The notes under the pieces are model-generated. The model was not told the DNA's origin. It saw nothing but the letters and a program-made list of their open reading frames with translations, and did not search any database. From Ulva prolifera (Eukaryota > Chlorophyta > Ulvophyceae > Ulvales > Ulvaceae), in assembly GCA_023078555.1 (NCBI GenBank), contig CM041203.1:1937481-2001480 (forward strand): DNA of 64,000 bases, written 5' to 3'. Shown here piece by piece: positions 1 to 11,908 of this stretch (position 1 is its first letter; the number at the start of each line of letters is the position of its first letter). The position numbers and the translations under genes are program-made.

Positions 1-1255
1 GGCGATGGCAGCGCCACTGGGCTGTAGCTGCTGTGCCTGGTGCGAACCTTGGAAATGGGGCTGTGTCTGACTCAAGTTATGAGCCAAAGCAGGTGGCACA
101 TGCGCCATGGAGTCAGGGCGCGTCAACGGGTAGAGCGATTGCTGTGTATGGTGTGGAGGAGCCAGAAGCGAGGCTGAGCTCGCAGGCGTGAACTGTGCCG
201 CTGCGGCATGGTGATGGGCAGGCCCGGCGCCGGATAGTGCATATGGCATGCCATGCTGCAGTTGAGGGCCGGGGCCTGATGCATGTGGCATTCCCAGGGG
301 AGCTGCATGCATGGCTGGTGCATGCATGGGATGCTGCTGGGGGCTTGGCTGGCCCGCGAAGTAGCCTGGAGGCATCTGCATGCCGGGACGCATGGGCAAG
401 CTGGGCCGCATTGAAGCTTGCGCATCTGGACGGAGAAGCATATCTGGAGGAGGAGCAAGGGGCGTGTTGCTAGGATGTGGAGGAACTGGTGACATGGGCG
501 TCGCCTGGCCACGGAGAATAGCGTGGACGTGAGCTGCAGCGCGAGACACAGCAATGCGCTTGGTGAACTCGTCCTGCAGGAACAGACAGCGTATGCGCCA
601 CAGGAAGATCGAAATTGCACACAGACGTAGCTCGAGCTGGGCAGGGCTGCCGTGGGAGATTCCGGAAGGAAGCCATAGCAAGCGTACCATTCCAACATGA
701 CTTGCTGCGGTGATGTGAAGCAGCAGAGGAGGGTTGTTAGGTGCCCTTGGTGCACCTGGAGGATAGAATCTTCCTTTGACGATGATGCTCGTCCCGGTCT
801 GCTGCTCTACAGACACTAACGCTGCTCTACGGGTAAGCTGGTCTCTGATGTGTATTGGATGGTCGTTGATGATAATCTCTTCGCACATGGCCTGCAAAGT
901 GGCAAACTGATACAAACTGAAGAGTAGTTGACCCAGACATCCTGTTTTGTGTAGTGCACCTGTTCGTGTTGGCGCTGTGCCATCAGCTTAGCCGCTGCTT
1001 CCTGCGCCTTCCTGCGCAAGGCTTCCGGCGTTGCAGCGTCGGCGGCCACAGCCTCTACCGGTTTCGCCGGGCCTGCAACATACGCTCGTATTCAGGGGTG
1101 TTGCGCTGCCTTCGTCGCTGACGCGTGAACATGCCACCAATCCCGTCCTGCTGCATTCCATCCCTCAGCAGCGCACCGCTGTCCCATTTGTTACGCTTCG
1201 CTCGCATATGCTTGAAGGCCGCAAGGAGATCTGAACGGGTTACATCAGTGGTCAC
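1..1255 (-). CDS. Unidentified Pro/Met/Ala-rich protein, 3' end off the window
   Basis: Three minus-strand segments join in phase: 1084-1255, 960-1072 and 1-573. The start is the ATG at 1255 (MTTDVTRSDLLAAF...). The basic N-terminal part contains a KRNKWDSGALLRDG stretch and an RQRRRQRNTPEYER stretch. A short Ala/Lys-rich helical part follows, and then the QDEFTKRIAVSRAAAHVHAI segment. From about residue 110 the protein is low complexity, rich in Pro, Met, His, Gln and Ala, and open to the left edge. This looks like a nuclear adaptor with a disordered tail, but I do not recognise the family. The join between the first two segments is odd: it needs either removal of 11 nt (1073-1083, GT...AG) or a roughly 51-nt intron from a weaker donor. 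Coding is likely; function unknown. Confidence 0.6.
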
Positions 1256-3504
1256 AGCGTCATGTAAAAAAAATCAAACGCCAGAACAATTCAAAACACA
1301 CAATTTTCCTGCAGCCCGACGACACGCACTGCGGATCGAATGTATACGAAAGCACCAGAAACGCAAGCACGGTCCCACTCGATGTACCCAGCTTGTTCGA
1401 AGGTGATATGGTGCTAAGATGTGTCGGTTTTACGTCTTGTCTGGCCTCAGCACGAAGCTCCTGGTGCGGCTTTGCGACTTCACCTGTCACCACGCCCGGA
1501 TCTAGCACATGGAACAGACTTGCCCGTGCCAGCATTGACTGTCTTTTGTTTGCACACACTTTCAAAACTGTCCCCGCTCCGTGCTCCCAACGTCGCCCGT
1601 TCGCCTCAACCTGGCTCAGCGAACTCCACGGTCTGGCCCTCTGCTCTGCTTAAGCTGCTGCCTTGCCGGAGCGCAGCATTGATGGGTCCTCTTAGCTGGG
1701 TCAGCGGGCCCGCAGGTGTGTACTGCCCCGGGATGGTGTTGGTAGTATGCAAGGTATATGATGCAATGCCTTGTATTCTACCTGGCTGCTCTAGCATGCA
1801 GTGGCCCGAAATTATGACAGTTGTTCCCACCGCTGTAGATGGCTAAAGGGTTTCTCTGCAAGCGGGGCGGCAGCCCGGAGCTAAACTAAGGTGATGAGGA
1901 TTGAATCTCTGGGAAGCTTTGAGCACATCTACTGCCGGGCAGTGATGCCTTACACCGCCTCTGCGGCTAGAGCGGTAAACGGGCTGCGACCCCGCATGGC
2001 TGGAGTTGCCCGGATCTGGGATGCGCAATAGGGTGTGAGTGCGGAGGTGCACGAAGGAATGCATGAGGCGATGCGCATGAGATGAAGCGCTTTTGTCTGC
2101 TGCCAGGATGGGAAGCATGACTACTGTGTCTGTTGCCCTGCTGCGTTGATGTGGGGACGTGATGGCACTTTGGCTACAACACAATCGAATGGTGTGGTCG
2201 ATGTTTGAATGGCGTGGTCGATGTTCAAAGGCGAGCTGACGTCACACAATGCCAGGGTGTGAGGTACCTGCCACGCTGCCCGCCTTGCTTTATCTGTGAA
2301 GCATACCCCCGGAAGATGATAAGCCTCGCCGCGTGCAGACGTGAGCACATGACTAGAAGCCCCAGATCTTGGCCCCAAAAACATGGCAGCAACTCAGTCA
2401 GGTGCAAGGTACCCAGAGTCTCTGATCTATGCATGCCTCGCAGTGCGCGTGTGAGATCCATCGTGATCGCTAAGTAGTAGAATTTGTGCAGCGACCAGCT
2501 CAGCGTTCGTCTGCTATGCTCAATACATGGCCGCGGTGTAGATGTGGCATCCACTACTAGAGTGCCACCCAGGTATGTGACAGTGCTCGTTGTCAAGATG
2601 CTCACACGCATGCCTTTGCCACATACCAGTGGAAGAACAGTTACAATAGAAATGTCATGTCCATACCCTCTGTGCAAGTGTCGCTTGGGGTTGCAGCTGC
2701 TGGGAGGCCTGGGTGTGGCTGGCGGTGCATGCTCCGGACCGCTTGGCCGTGCGTGGAATGTGGCACTCAATTTGGGGGTGGGATCTTAAGGAAAGGCGAC
2801 TGCAGCTGCGATGGTTGGTTCCCATGATGTCTGCATTTCACTCGTAGGTTTAGTTGTGTCACAATCAAAAACAACTATCGGCGTGACATCATGCACCATT
2901 GTGTTTGGTGGAAAGATCTGTGCAGAGACCGTGCATGCGAGCTCGAGGGTGGCTACGGTAGCGTTGAGCTTGCAAACGTAGCTACTGCTAGCACAGATGG
3001 GACTGTAAGCCCTGGCATCAACTGGGGCCAGCGCTTGATTGTGTCCGCCTGGTGGGTTGCACATAGGCTGGGCTGAGTCATGGGATTGTTGCATGTTGCT
3101 GTGAACTTTGGGTCTCTATCCCGCCTGAAGCTGGATTTGCGGTGCACGGCCAGCAAAAGGAAGGATCGTGCACCTGGCATGGATTCATGTGTGTTCGCCT
3201 TCCTAGCGGTCGCTCTCTAGGCCGCGCGATGGCCTCCGTGAACTTGGGATTTTCAAATGTCGCATAACCGGCTCATGCATGGTGCTGACATGTCAGATCC
3301 TGGCGTGAATTCCAACGCGGGCGAGGACATTGCTTCGTGCTTGGCTCCTCATATTATCTCATGCTGCTCTGCACACCATGTGATTGTCCTTGAACAAGTG
3401 GCCGTGACAGCGTGCTTGCTATGCTTCACTCTCGTGCGTTCAACATACTCTTTAGCACTCGGTGACTTGATCACCAATTTCAGCGATCGGTCGGGAAAAA
3501 ACAT
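1256..3504. other. Gene-poor stretch, 2.2 kb
   Basis: I see no supported gene here. Open frames exist on both strands, the longest about 180 codons on the minus strand near 2225-2770. They show no family similarity, no convincing splice structure and no plausible domain composition. The stretch separates the start of the leftmost gene from the start of the universal stress protein gene, so it probably holds both upstream regions. It also has a small tandem duplication at 2187-2226. Confidence 0.5.
2187..2226. repeat. Tandem duplication, two 20-bp copies
   Basis: Two head-to-tail 20-bp copies lie at 2187-2206 and 2207-2226, differing at two positions (GAATGGTGTGGTCGATGTTT versus GAATGGCGTGGTCGATGTTC). 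No gene is supported around it. Confidence 0.8.
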
Positions 3505-5865
3505 ATGATAGCGATGGGACCTTGTATAGTTGTTGCACTGGACGGAACGGAGTCGCTTCGTGCGCTGGATTATGCCGCGAGCCATCTGTTACACAACTCA
3601 TCTGCCAAATTACACATCGTCACGGTGTTGCCACCGCTAAACCATGCAATGGCTCCTTCCGGTACGTCATCTGCATTTGTGAGCATTGGTTGGCAGCACG
3701 TTATGCGAACGTGATGCCGGTAGTGTCCATCTCCATGCCCGTCCAAATCCTATCCGTCGCGTCACGGAAACCTGGTTTGCGGCGTGGGGCCTTTGAGCGG
3801 GGCAAAATCTCGACGAACCATTTCGAACACTCATCTGCTGTGCATGGACGTACATTGGGAGGTACAATGCTCAACGCTTCCCCGCTTTCTCACGCTTGCA
3901 ATGGGTCGCGGTCACCTGTTTTGTTTGTGCACCATATTCAAGTCTGCCACGGACATAACAAATTTCTGGTCTATACAGCTGATGTAGTATTGTTAGACGA
4001 TCAGAGACATTGTATGTGCAGCTCCGATCGCAACGGCTGGTGCAGTCACAGCAATTTCACAGGCCTGGCATGCCCAGCAACAAGCCGACCAGGCACATGC
4101 AGCGAAGCTTCTCAGCCAGGCTGAAGAGATGTGCAAAAACAGGGATCTGCCGATCGATAGCATCTCCTATCATACACTACCAGCTGGTGGTGGGGCCTCA
4201 GGTACCGATACGCTGTGGCTGCATTGCCCATAACAATGCCCTGCACCAACCTGTTAGCAGCATTTTACTTGATATGGAAATATAATTCATCTCCATGCAG
4301 GTGTGGCCGAGTCATTGGTGCAGCACTGCCGGCTAATCATCGACCCCATACTGGTAATGTGCAGCCGAGGTGCCATCTCCCTCCCTCCCTCCCCATGTTG
4401 ATATACCACCACGCTGTATGTGTATATGCTAGATGTATCAAGTATTGTGCAGCAAATTATCGGCTCTGCAGCAGCTCTGGAAAACATTGTAGAAATGCAC
4501 TCTGGCTGATGCATCCAAAATTGTTTAGTTGCGCCCGGCACAGCCCCTCATGCTCCAATCCCAATAACACTGCCTTCCAAATTCGATAGATGATTCAGGT
4601 CTCGGCTCCATCCAGAAGGCGGCTCTCTCGATTGTGGGCCTGGGCAGCGTCAGTGACTACTGCATTGCACGATCTGCGTATGCCACAGTGGTGGTGAAGG
4701 CAGCCATTGCACCTGCAACAGTACAAGAGGAGAGCACTGCGACAATATACAAGGTCTGTGTGTGCGTGGACGACTCCGACAACTGCATGGCAGCACTGGA
4801 CTTTGCCAGCAGCAACTTCCTGCCAGACAAGAAGACACAGATCCATGTCGTATCCGTCGCTGCACCCACACAGTTCCCGGTGCGCACACCAACACACTGA
4901 CCATCTCTTGATATGCTTGCCACAGGAAGCCTTCTGATTTGGTTCTTGGCTGCGGGAAACGCATTGTACCAAGATCAGCATGGGGCTTCTGCATACATGC
5001 TATACGTGGTTTTACAATGTGGGCCGGGCCAGCAGTGCTACTGACAGTATGCTGAAAGTTGATATTTGAGTGCAACAGAGCCAGCTGCTAGCCTGCATGC
5101 GGCTACTTAGGCTTGTGCAGAATCATGAGCACCGTGATCAGCTGAAGATCAGTTGCATTACATGGTTGGCTGGGTGGAGTGAATGTGCTGTGCAGCAACA
5201 GGACTTGTTCGGATCCTCCACGAAATTATTCATGATTGGTGACATGCAGGTGTGCATGCAGGTGGTCGATGATTCCACCTTTGCAATGGCAGGGGTCCAG
5301 GCGAAGCAATTGGAAGAAGAGAAGGAGGTGGCGCTGAAGAATGCCGAAAGTGCTTGCGCCAAGGCTATTGACGTATTGCTGAAGAAGGGCACGCCAGAGT
5401 CGCAACTGTGTGTTATTCACGAACGTGTTCGTGCTCGTCCGTACTGTGCTGCTGCTGCTGAGCGTTCTGCTGCTGAGCGTGTGGTGTCTTGACCATACAA
5501 CAGTACACATTGAGGTTCCAGTGAGCATGCACCAGGCACAAGATGTATGACTCTCACAGGAACTGAACTACTGCAGGTTTTGGAAGGCCCTTCAGCCAAA
5601 GGGTGGTCAGGCGGGCCAGTCTCTGGTACATTACTGCGAAGAGAACGCAATCGACACATGCTGTGTCGGTAGCCATGGCTACGGAACTGTCATGAAAGGG
5701 CTGCGTGCTCTGGTGGGTTTGGGGAGCGTGTCAGACTACTGCGTGAAGCGCATGAAGTGCTGTGTGTGCGTGGTCCGGCCGCCGGGCACGGTCGTCGTCA
5801 GTGGGCAAGATCAGGGCGGACAACCTGAAGGAGCAGCAGAGGAGGACCATGAGCATGCAGCATAG
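3505..5865 (+). CDS. Universal stress protein with two tandem USP domains
   Basis: Six exons splice in phase: 3505-3661, 4022-4201, 4301-4369, 4599-4879, 5262-5407 and 5577-5865, giving about 373 aa. Domain 1 begins with CIVVALDGTESLRALDYA and ends with the nucleotide-loop region MCSRGLGSIQKAAL...GLGSVSDYC. Domain 2 begins with KVCVCVDDSDNCMAALDFA and ends with GSHGYGTVMKGL...GLGSVSDYC. USP domains bind ATP through a G-2x-G-9x-G(S/T) loop and act as soluble stress-response proteins. Here both loops are about five residues longer than that pattern, just before the final GS. The strand and helix order fits the Usp fold, and the duplicated GSVSDYC supports tandem duplication. There is no signal peptide, so a cytosolic role is likely. 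Start: ATG at 3505; the in-frame ATG at 3514 is an alternative. A TGTAA lies at 6112-6116, about 250 nt past the stop. Confidence 0.9.
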
Positions 5866-6132
5866 GTAGCCTCTGATGCCTTGTCAGGTCCAGAACAACA
5901 TCATGATATCTTCGCCCGCGCTTTTCAGTCGGCTTACGGTCAGCCACTGGTAGACCCCGCAAGCTGAGACTGCCACTGCAGTCTTGGTACTTTAAATTCC
6001 GCAAGGGCATTACCCTGAGCTGCTGTGTGGTGGCCCACAGCTTGAACGAGTACAAATGTTTGGTATGGTCTTGTGTTCCTTGGCAGCAACCAGGTTCTTG
6101 TGCATGTTTCATGTAAAGATGACGGTTTGCAG

Positions 6133-7946
6133 TTATGCATCCTCAATGGCACGCACACATTCTGCTACTGTACTTCCAGAACCCATGGCCTCTTTCAACG
6201 CCTCGAACTCTGCTTTGTAAGTCCGCAGTAGAGTGCATGCCTGCCATACTGCCCATCGTGTGGCATCCTGCTGCTCCCGATCACTTAACTTGCGTTCACT
6301 GCGGTTCAGGATCTTTTGCAAATCCATGAGATCAGCTGTTTGTCCCATGATCTGCAGCAAACGCTTCTCATTACCACAGCTTCGAGCGTTTTCCCCAGAT
6401 TGCATCTTGGAAGCACATGGTCCAGTGGCGCACATCATCAAAGTTCATAGCCTCTGCCGCGACACCAGCCATGGAAATAACACCCAGCTGGTCCACATCC
6501 TCTGCACTCAGCTTACTAAGGAAGAGCCTCTGCTGCAGTTTAGCTTCGGCAAAGTCAGTGTGCGCTGCTCCGATGGTCATGTCGTAGCCGACCACCGGGC
6601 AGCGGAGCAGGTAGCCAAGCAGGAAGTGAGCTGCTTCATGGCTGAGCACCCGAGACCTGTAGTCCGGGAAGACCTGCGAAAACCTGCACATTCCCGGCGT
6701 TTAAATCCAGCCTCCTACAACGATCGTGCCGTCATGCTTGATGGCTAAGTACAGGTCTATGTGGGGTGGAAGCACACTTGTCAATTGCAAAGCCAAGAAG
6801 GCCAGGCGCTGTGCTCCCTACACGTCAGACCACAGCTGAAATGTTGCGATTCAGCAAAATAGCTGTGCTACGTATGCGACTGATCTCCACCTTCAGCTTA
6901 CAGATTCACAAAGTGCATACATGAGGAGGAATGAGACGAGCCACACCGATGGCAAGGACACCAATTGAGATACCACCAATCAGGTATGCCGAGAAAAAGC
7001 CCCAGTCACCTGCACTTATACACAAGTGACACGGTGCAGTGCAGCAGAGGCCATCCATGTGTTGTACAAGCAATCTGCGCAGGCCACACATCGTGCAATG
7101 ACAAACGTGCACACCTGGCAACAGTGCGCCAGCAGCTACAGCAAGCACACTAGTGACACCGACTGTAGTCACCAGAAACGCTAGCTCGTTCCTCGTAGAT
7201 GCCATGGCAATCATGCCGGGGTCTTTCACCCCCACTAGCTTCAGTTCACCCATTGCCACAGACCTACGAGAGCCACAGGCATCCATAGCCTTGCCCCATT
7301 TTGCTGCCACACCAGCTTCACTCAGGCCCTCCATAGCCTTCAGTACATCAGCTGATTCTTCTTGCTTCTGCACATTTGAGTACGGGCTTGTGTTGACAGT
7401 TCAAACAGGCACACACATCTGCGATGCAAGCCATATTTCATGGACCACGGCAGCTGAACTCTACAGCGTAGATCATGAGACGAACACATTTTCCGGGCTG
7501 AGATCCTAACACACAGCGTCGGGCGGGCCCAAATCTGCATACATTCAATGTGCACTACATATCACAGGACAGAGATGAGGCGGCAGATAGGCTTTGAATC
7601 AACCACATCACCAAAGGGCAATAGCAGGCTGCGTAGAAGCTGCATCCTGTCGCCTGTTCGTTATTCCCCTCATTCATCACAGACGCGGATGAGGGAGATC
7701 CTGTCAGCGTGGCCTCAGTAGTGCCGGTTTCAGCAGAGAGCGCCTTACAAGGTTGTATGTACTACGCACCATTTGCTGTGGCGCAGATTTGTAGACGTCC
7801 ACTGCATCCTGGAGAGTTGACCATGAGGCAGATGCTTGTGAGCTGGAACGGACCACGGAGAGATCACTCCGCTTTGCCGGAACTCGGAGCGACAGAGATG
7901 CACGCGACCCCGAAAGCAGACTACAATGGAAGCCCTTAGTGGCCAT
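6133..7946 (-). CDS. VIR3: Plastid FtsH-like M41 metalloprotease without an AAA domain, VIR3-like
   Basis: Five exons join in phase: 7770-7946, 7115-7367, 6921-7009, 6434-6673 and 6133-6351, about 325 aa. The first exon may instead end a little further on, at a second good donor (CTT/gtaagg). The N-terminus (MATKGFHCSLLSGSRASLSL) is Ser/Arg-rich and free of acids, like a chloroplast transit peptide. Two hydrophobic segments follow (FLVTTVGVTSVLAVAAGALL and SAYLIGGISIGVLAIGVARL). The protease part has an HExxH zinc site (SHEAAHFLLGYLL), and the C-terminal part contains MGQTADLMDLQKIL and the RWAVWQA helix. This matches plant VIR3 (virescent 3), which is related to the FtsH peptidase domain but lacks the ATPase. 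It probably acts in the thylakoid or inner envelope. The zinc ligands are intact, so activity is plausible but not shown. Confidence 0.85.
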
Positions 7947-9067
7947 TATGAGCGAGTCTGCGTATTGCGTATACGATACCGGATTGGGCTGAACCTCGCG
8001 TAGAGCGGTGGGACGTGCAGCGGGGTACACCGAGTTGGGTGAGGGCACGATCAAGTATCCAGTTCCGCAAAAGCTGCCCAGGGCAACCTCCTCAATAAAT
8101 GAGGTGATCGGGAGCCCACATACAGGTTGGTGCGAAGCCATCATGGGCAGGCCCGGCTGTGGACCGTGCGGACACGTGCGAACCATTTGTGGCTGGTGCA
8201 ATCAGCTCGAGTCAGCAGTACTGCATAGTGGTTGCCCAAACGATGGAGGCGCACAAGAATCTACTACATGCAGGTGCAATTGATAGTTCGAAGGTTTGCA
8301 CATTGGACCACATGTGAACATCTGTGTATTGCCGAATTGAATGATCTATGCACATGAAGTGAGCCTGTAATTTGTGATATGTCAGCATTCTGGCTAGGCT
8401 CGACAGATCTATGTATCACTTTACAGCCGCTCATGTGGTTCATCTGCAATATCCTGACACGGAAGCACCACCATGCAGTCTGCAGCACTCTGCAGTGCGT
8501 CTAGTACAGATTCGTGATCAATCCTGTCATCCTGCTGGGATGGTCATGCCATGCCCTCCTTCAAGGCGCTCCGAGACACGCAGATTCTGACAAGTCCAAG
8601 ACAGCAGCTACCTTTGATGCGCATGTTCCTTAGTTCCGCCTAGATATCAAGCGCTGCACATGCTCTCCTACTCGAGATGTCCATGCTAAGAACGCTTGCC
8701 ACGCGTGAGAACACCAAGTGCAGAATGCCTGCACCCACGCCATGATTGTGGCCTTGGTACGGATAGCCCAGGTCTTGATTGTGTCCGTAACGTTGTGCTT
8801 TACCACGATTTGCTCCTCTTGCGGAGTCGCCGCTTCATGCGCCAGCCTCTCCTGTACAGGGGCAGCTCACTCGCATTGGAATTATAAATTACTTAGCAAA
8901 ATACCACAGCGCAAACCAAAGACGTGGGGACCCAAAACCAGAACTAAACCCAGACCCGTACGCTGATAATAAACAGTTCGTTCCTGTGCAGGGGTGAACT
9001 TGGACTTGAACAAGCAGATTAACTGGGCTGTGATAGCACACGCGTAAACATTGATCAACATCGACGG
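7947..9067. other. Gene-poor stretch between two minus-strand genes
   Basis: No exon I can support. The part next to 7946 should hold the VIR3-like promoter. The part near 9067 may hold the last exon(s) or 3' UTR of the Ala-rich coiled-coil gene on its right, because that gene's last recognised exon ends at a good splice donor rather than a stop. Confidence 0.4.
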
Positions 9068-10460
9068 TCACTCAGGGCTACCAGCACATACACACTGAGA
9101 TTCGCAGATAGCAGTCCAAGATGTCCAATTTATGCAGCAGACAAGCATTCTACTGACAGTCCAGCTTTTGAAACGTCTGGAATTCATGCATGGCGTGTGG
9201 CATACCTGCTCCGTAGCAGTGGCAGCCTTTGCGCTAGCACTGGTCGCTGCGGTGGCAGCGGCAGCCTCCGCATCTCGTGCCTGTTGCTGAGCATGCTGCA
9301 CCCTCCTCAAGGCACGCTCGAGGTCCTCTGCTGCCCCACGGTCTGCAGAGCTGAGTGCCTGAGAGGCTGCCCGTGTTGCGTTATTTGCAGCGGATGCTGC
9401 CTCTGCAGCGGAGCGGCATGATGCTGCTGAGTGTGCTGAGGCGCTCTCACAAGCACAAAGTGCCGCCTGCGCAGCTCTCACAGCTAGCGCTGCCCGCTGC
9501 TGCAGCTGCTCATGCCCCGTCAGGCTGTCCAGCTGATCTATGTCTGAGTTTTTCACGGCAAGCTCATCTGCAGGTGCCTGCACTGGCCCAGAACGGCCTC
9601 AAACGTCTGTGATTACCTGGTGGTCACCACATTCACGCAGGACATGCAGAAGCATACCTCTGTAACAGGTGCCTGTCTGTTTGATCCAGAACTGGGAGCT
9701 TGCACCACGGTCGGAGCTTCTGCATGAACACCGGTTTATCACTCGCTGTCGGCAATCAGGTATGTGATGGGATCCTGTTCATATATGTGCAAGTCACTGC
9801 TCACCATGGGCACCTAAGTCCAAGCTCACGGTCTGGTCAAAGTGTGTCTCAGCCATAGACGGGTGCACGACTTGATCGGCAGGCCTTTGCTTGAGGTCTT
9901 CAAACAAGTGCTGCAGCAGTGGCTCCTGAGTTTGCCCCGTGCTTGCTTCATCACGAGTTCCCGAGACCACCTGTGCATTCAGTGCATCATCGACATGATC
10001 CTCATCACCGTTCCTGAGGTCCTCATTGACATTCATCACCGCAGAAGCGGATGCAGAGGCTGCAGCTGGGTCTTGGTCCCTTGATGGCAATGCTGAAACA
10101 TGCTGGTCTGATGTGTGATCAGCTGTTTTCCCATCCTACACCCGATCATTCTGACGCTTCTGATTGATGTGGCACCACGACAAGCTCGTTCGATCGTACC
10201 TCTTGTGGCATAGTCGCCGCAACATCGTTGTTGCCGTTGCTTGTCGCGGCCTGCTCAGCAGACCGCTGTATGCTAAAGCCCTCCGGTTTCTCTGTCCATG
10301 CAATTCTTGAGATGACAAAAGCAAAAGCCAGCCCTGCTGCCAATAGCAGGGATCCCCACAAAGTGCGCTTGCCTGCAATGGGAGTCTTGATGTTTGCGAC
10401 CGTATAGGCCATACTGCATGCTGCATCAATTGCTGCTACAGCGATAGAGAAATTACACAA
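9068..10460 (-). CDS. Unidentified protein: TM segment, acidic region, Ala-rich coiled coil
   Basis: At least three minus-strand exons. The first starts at 10460 (MCNFSIAVAAIDAACSMAYT) and has one hydrophobic helix (TLWGSLLLAAGLAFAFVISR) followed by a polar tail. The second, about 9794-10139, is acidic and Gln-rich (NEDLRNGDEDHVDDALNAQ). The third, about 9206-9580, is a long Ala/Gln/Arg coiled coil (LERALRRVQHAQQQARDAE). It ends at a good GT donor near 9206; reading through gives a stop at 9068, so the real 3' end may lie further left. This could be a membrane-anchored coiled-coil protein. No family is recognised. Exon joins are not proven, and the first exon could belong to a separate small membrane protein. 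Confidence 0.45.
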
Positions 10461-10566
10461 TGTAATGCATTTGTCTGTTTAATATTAGTGACTCTTACAC
10501 AGCAGACGTCAGTGCAGCCCACAGGTCACTACCAAGGCACAACCACAGACAGACAAATAAAACTGT

Positions 10567-10633
<67 letters not shown>
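10567..10633. repeat. Compound (TG)n-(TA)n microsatellite
   Basis: A TG run at 10567-10582 passes directly into an uninterrupted TA run at 10583-10633. It lies about 100 bp upstream of the start of the minus-strand Ala-rich coiled-coil gene, in non-coding DNA. The YIYIYI open frame across it is an artefact of the repeat. Confidence 0.97.
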
Positions 10634-10636
<3 letters not shown>

Positions 10637-10971
10637 TACATTGTTTTATTTTTAAACCATCATTTCAGCGTTCCCATGACCTCGAAATTGATCGTCCACA
10701 CTACTCAAACGACCAGCATATAAATGGAGAGGCATATAGCAAAATGGAGTAGGTTGCCGTGTTGATGTGCGTTAAGTGTGTTGAAGAAGGCAATCTGTCC
10801 CCTCAAGCAATCACGTTTAAATGCTTCAGCAAGCGTTGCACAGCATCATCAGTGATGGCAGTAGTTGGCCCTCACGCAGCTTGTTGTTAGTAAGTGCGCG
10901 ACCATCGGCTAAAGACATGGATCCTACCTGGGATAGCTCATGACAGGGTGTCAAATTACATTCATGCTAAT

Positions 10972-11229
10972 CTAGGATGGTGCCACACGCAGAGGCCTCC
11001 GAACATCCTTGAAACGCACAGGAGTGTACGCACGTGAGGCTTCAGCATCCCGCTTGGCAGAATTGCCCCATTCCGCGTCTGAAGCGGCCTGCCACTCATC
11101 GCTTGACAGACTGCACTGCAGGCGATACCTGTGCCCGCGGCTCACATACTTCCTATTCGTTGTCCATTTAGATCTACAGAACGCCACATGGTGGGGATTT
11201 CTTGTTGCCCTTTGTGCGTTCACAAGCAT
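10972..11229 (-). CDS. Possible terminal exon of an unidentified minus-strand gene
   Basis: An open segment ending at the stop at 10972 reads as plausible protein: YRLQCSLSSDEWQAASDAEW, then a Lys/Arg/Ser region ending RFKDVRRPLRVAPS. Good acceptor-like CAG sites precede it near 11130. I could not find convincing upstream exons on the minus strand before the plus-strand gene at 11909, so this may be an isolated exon, a relic or chance. No family recognised. Confidence 0.25.
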   Translation of the reverse strand: MLVNAQRATRNPHHVAFCRSKWTTNRKYVSRGHRYRLQCSLSSDEWQAASDAEWGNSAKRDAEASRAYTPVRFKDVRRPLRVAPS

Positions 11230-11642
11230 GACGACGAGCTACCCACTAGAATTGAGACCGCCTTTGGCGCACGCGACGACTCAAAGCCGACAACTAGCTG
11301 CCCTCGTGTTACTGATCGAAAATGGGGTGCACACAGCGATGACGCAGATCATAAAGGCCATCCTCGTGCGCAGATATCAACCTTGACACACACAAGCGCC
11401 ACACCAGTGTAGCACGCCGATGACATCCACCAACATGCTGGCGAAACAGCAGAGGTCTCATATGATTTACACTTTGCCGTATCGACTTTCCACGCGCGTA
11501 AACGATCGAGCTTTGATGTTCTTCCATGTGCGCCATGGGATGCCTCGGCCCAGTCACGCCTGCACACATGCATTACATCACCCGCGCAGCGAATGGACCT
11601 GTGAGCACAGTCATGCACAAATACAGCCTTCAGTGCATCAGC

Positions 11643-11663
11643 AACACACACACACACACACAA
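11643..11663. repeat. Short (CA)n microsatellite
   Basis: A run of CA dinucleotides about 20 bp long in non-coding DNA between two weakly supported genes. Confidence 0.9.
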
Positions 11664-11908
11664 GGCCTGTCGTGGCATGCAAGCTCGATACTCAGCAGCG
11701 ACCGCATCTTGCCACTTCATACAGCTCATTGGGGGGTCCTTTCAGAGAGCAGCGCTATCCAAAGGGAAGATTGCTCGCCGATTTGTCTTTCGCTGAAAAA
11801 GTATCATCATTTGATGCAGTAGAAACGTAGCCGGGGGCGCGCTGGGTTGCAGCGGGCTCCCACTCACCAGCAGATTGTTCCCATCAACGGCGTTCATGAG
11901 AATTTTCA

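Noticed and set aside
2225..2770. A 181-codon minus-strand open frame
   Set aside because: Composition is random-like, with no domain, no flanking splice logic and no family match; length alone is not enough in DNA of this composition.
10570..10752. A plus-strand open frame with a YIYIYI run
   Set aside because: It is a translation of the TG/TA microsatellite.
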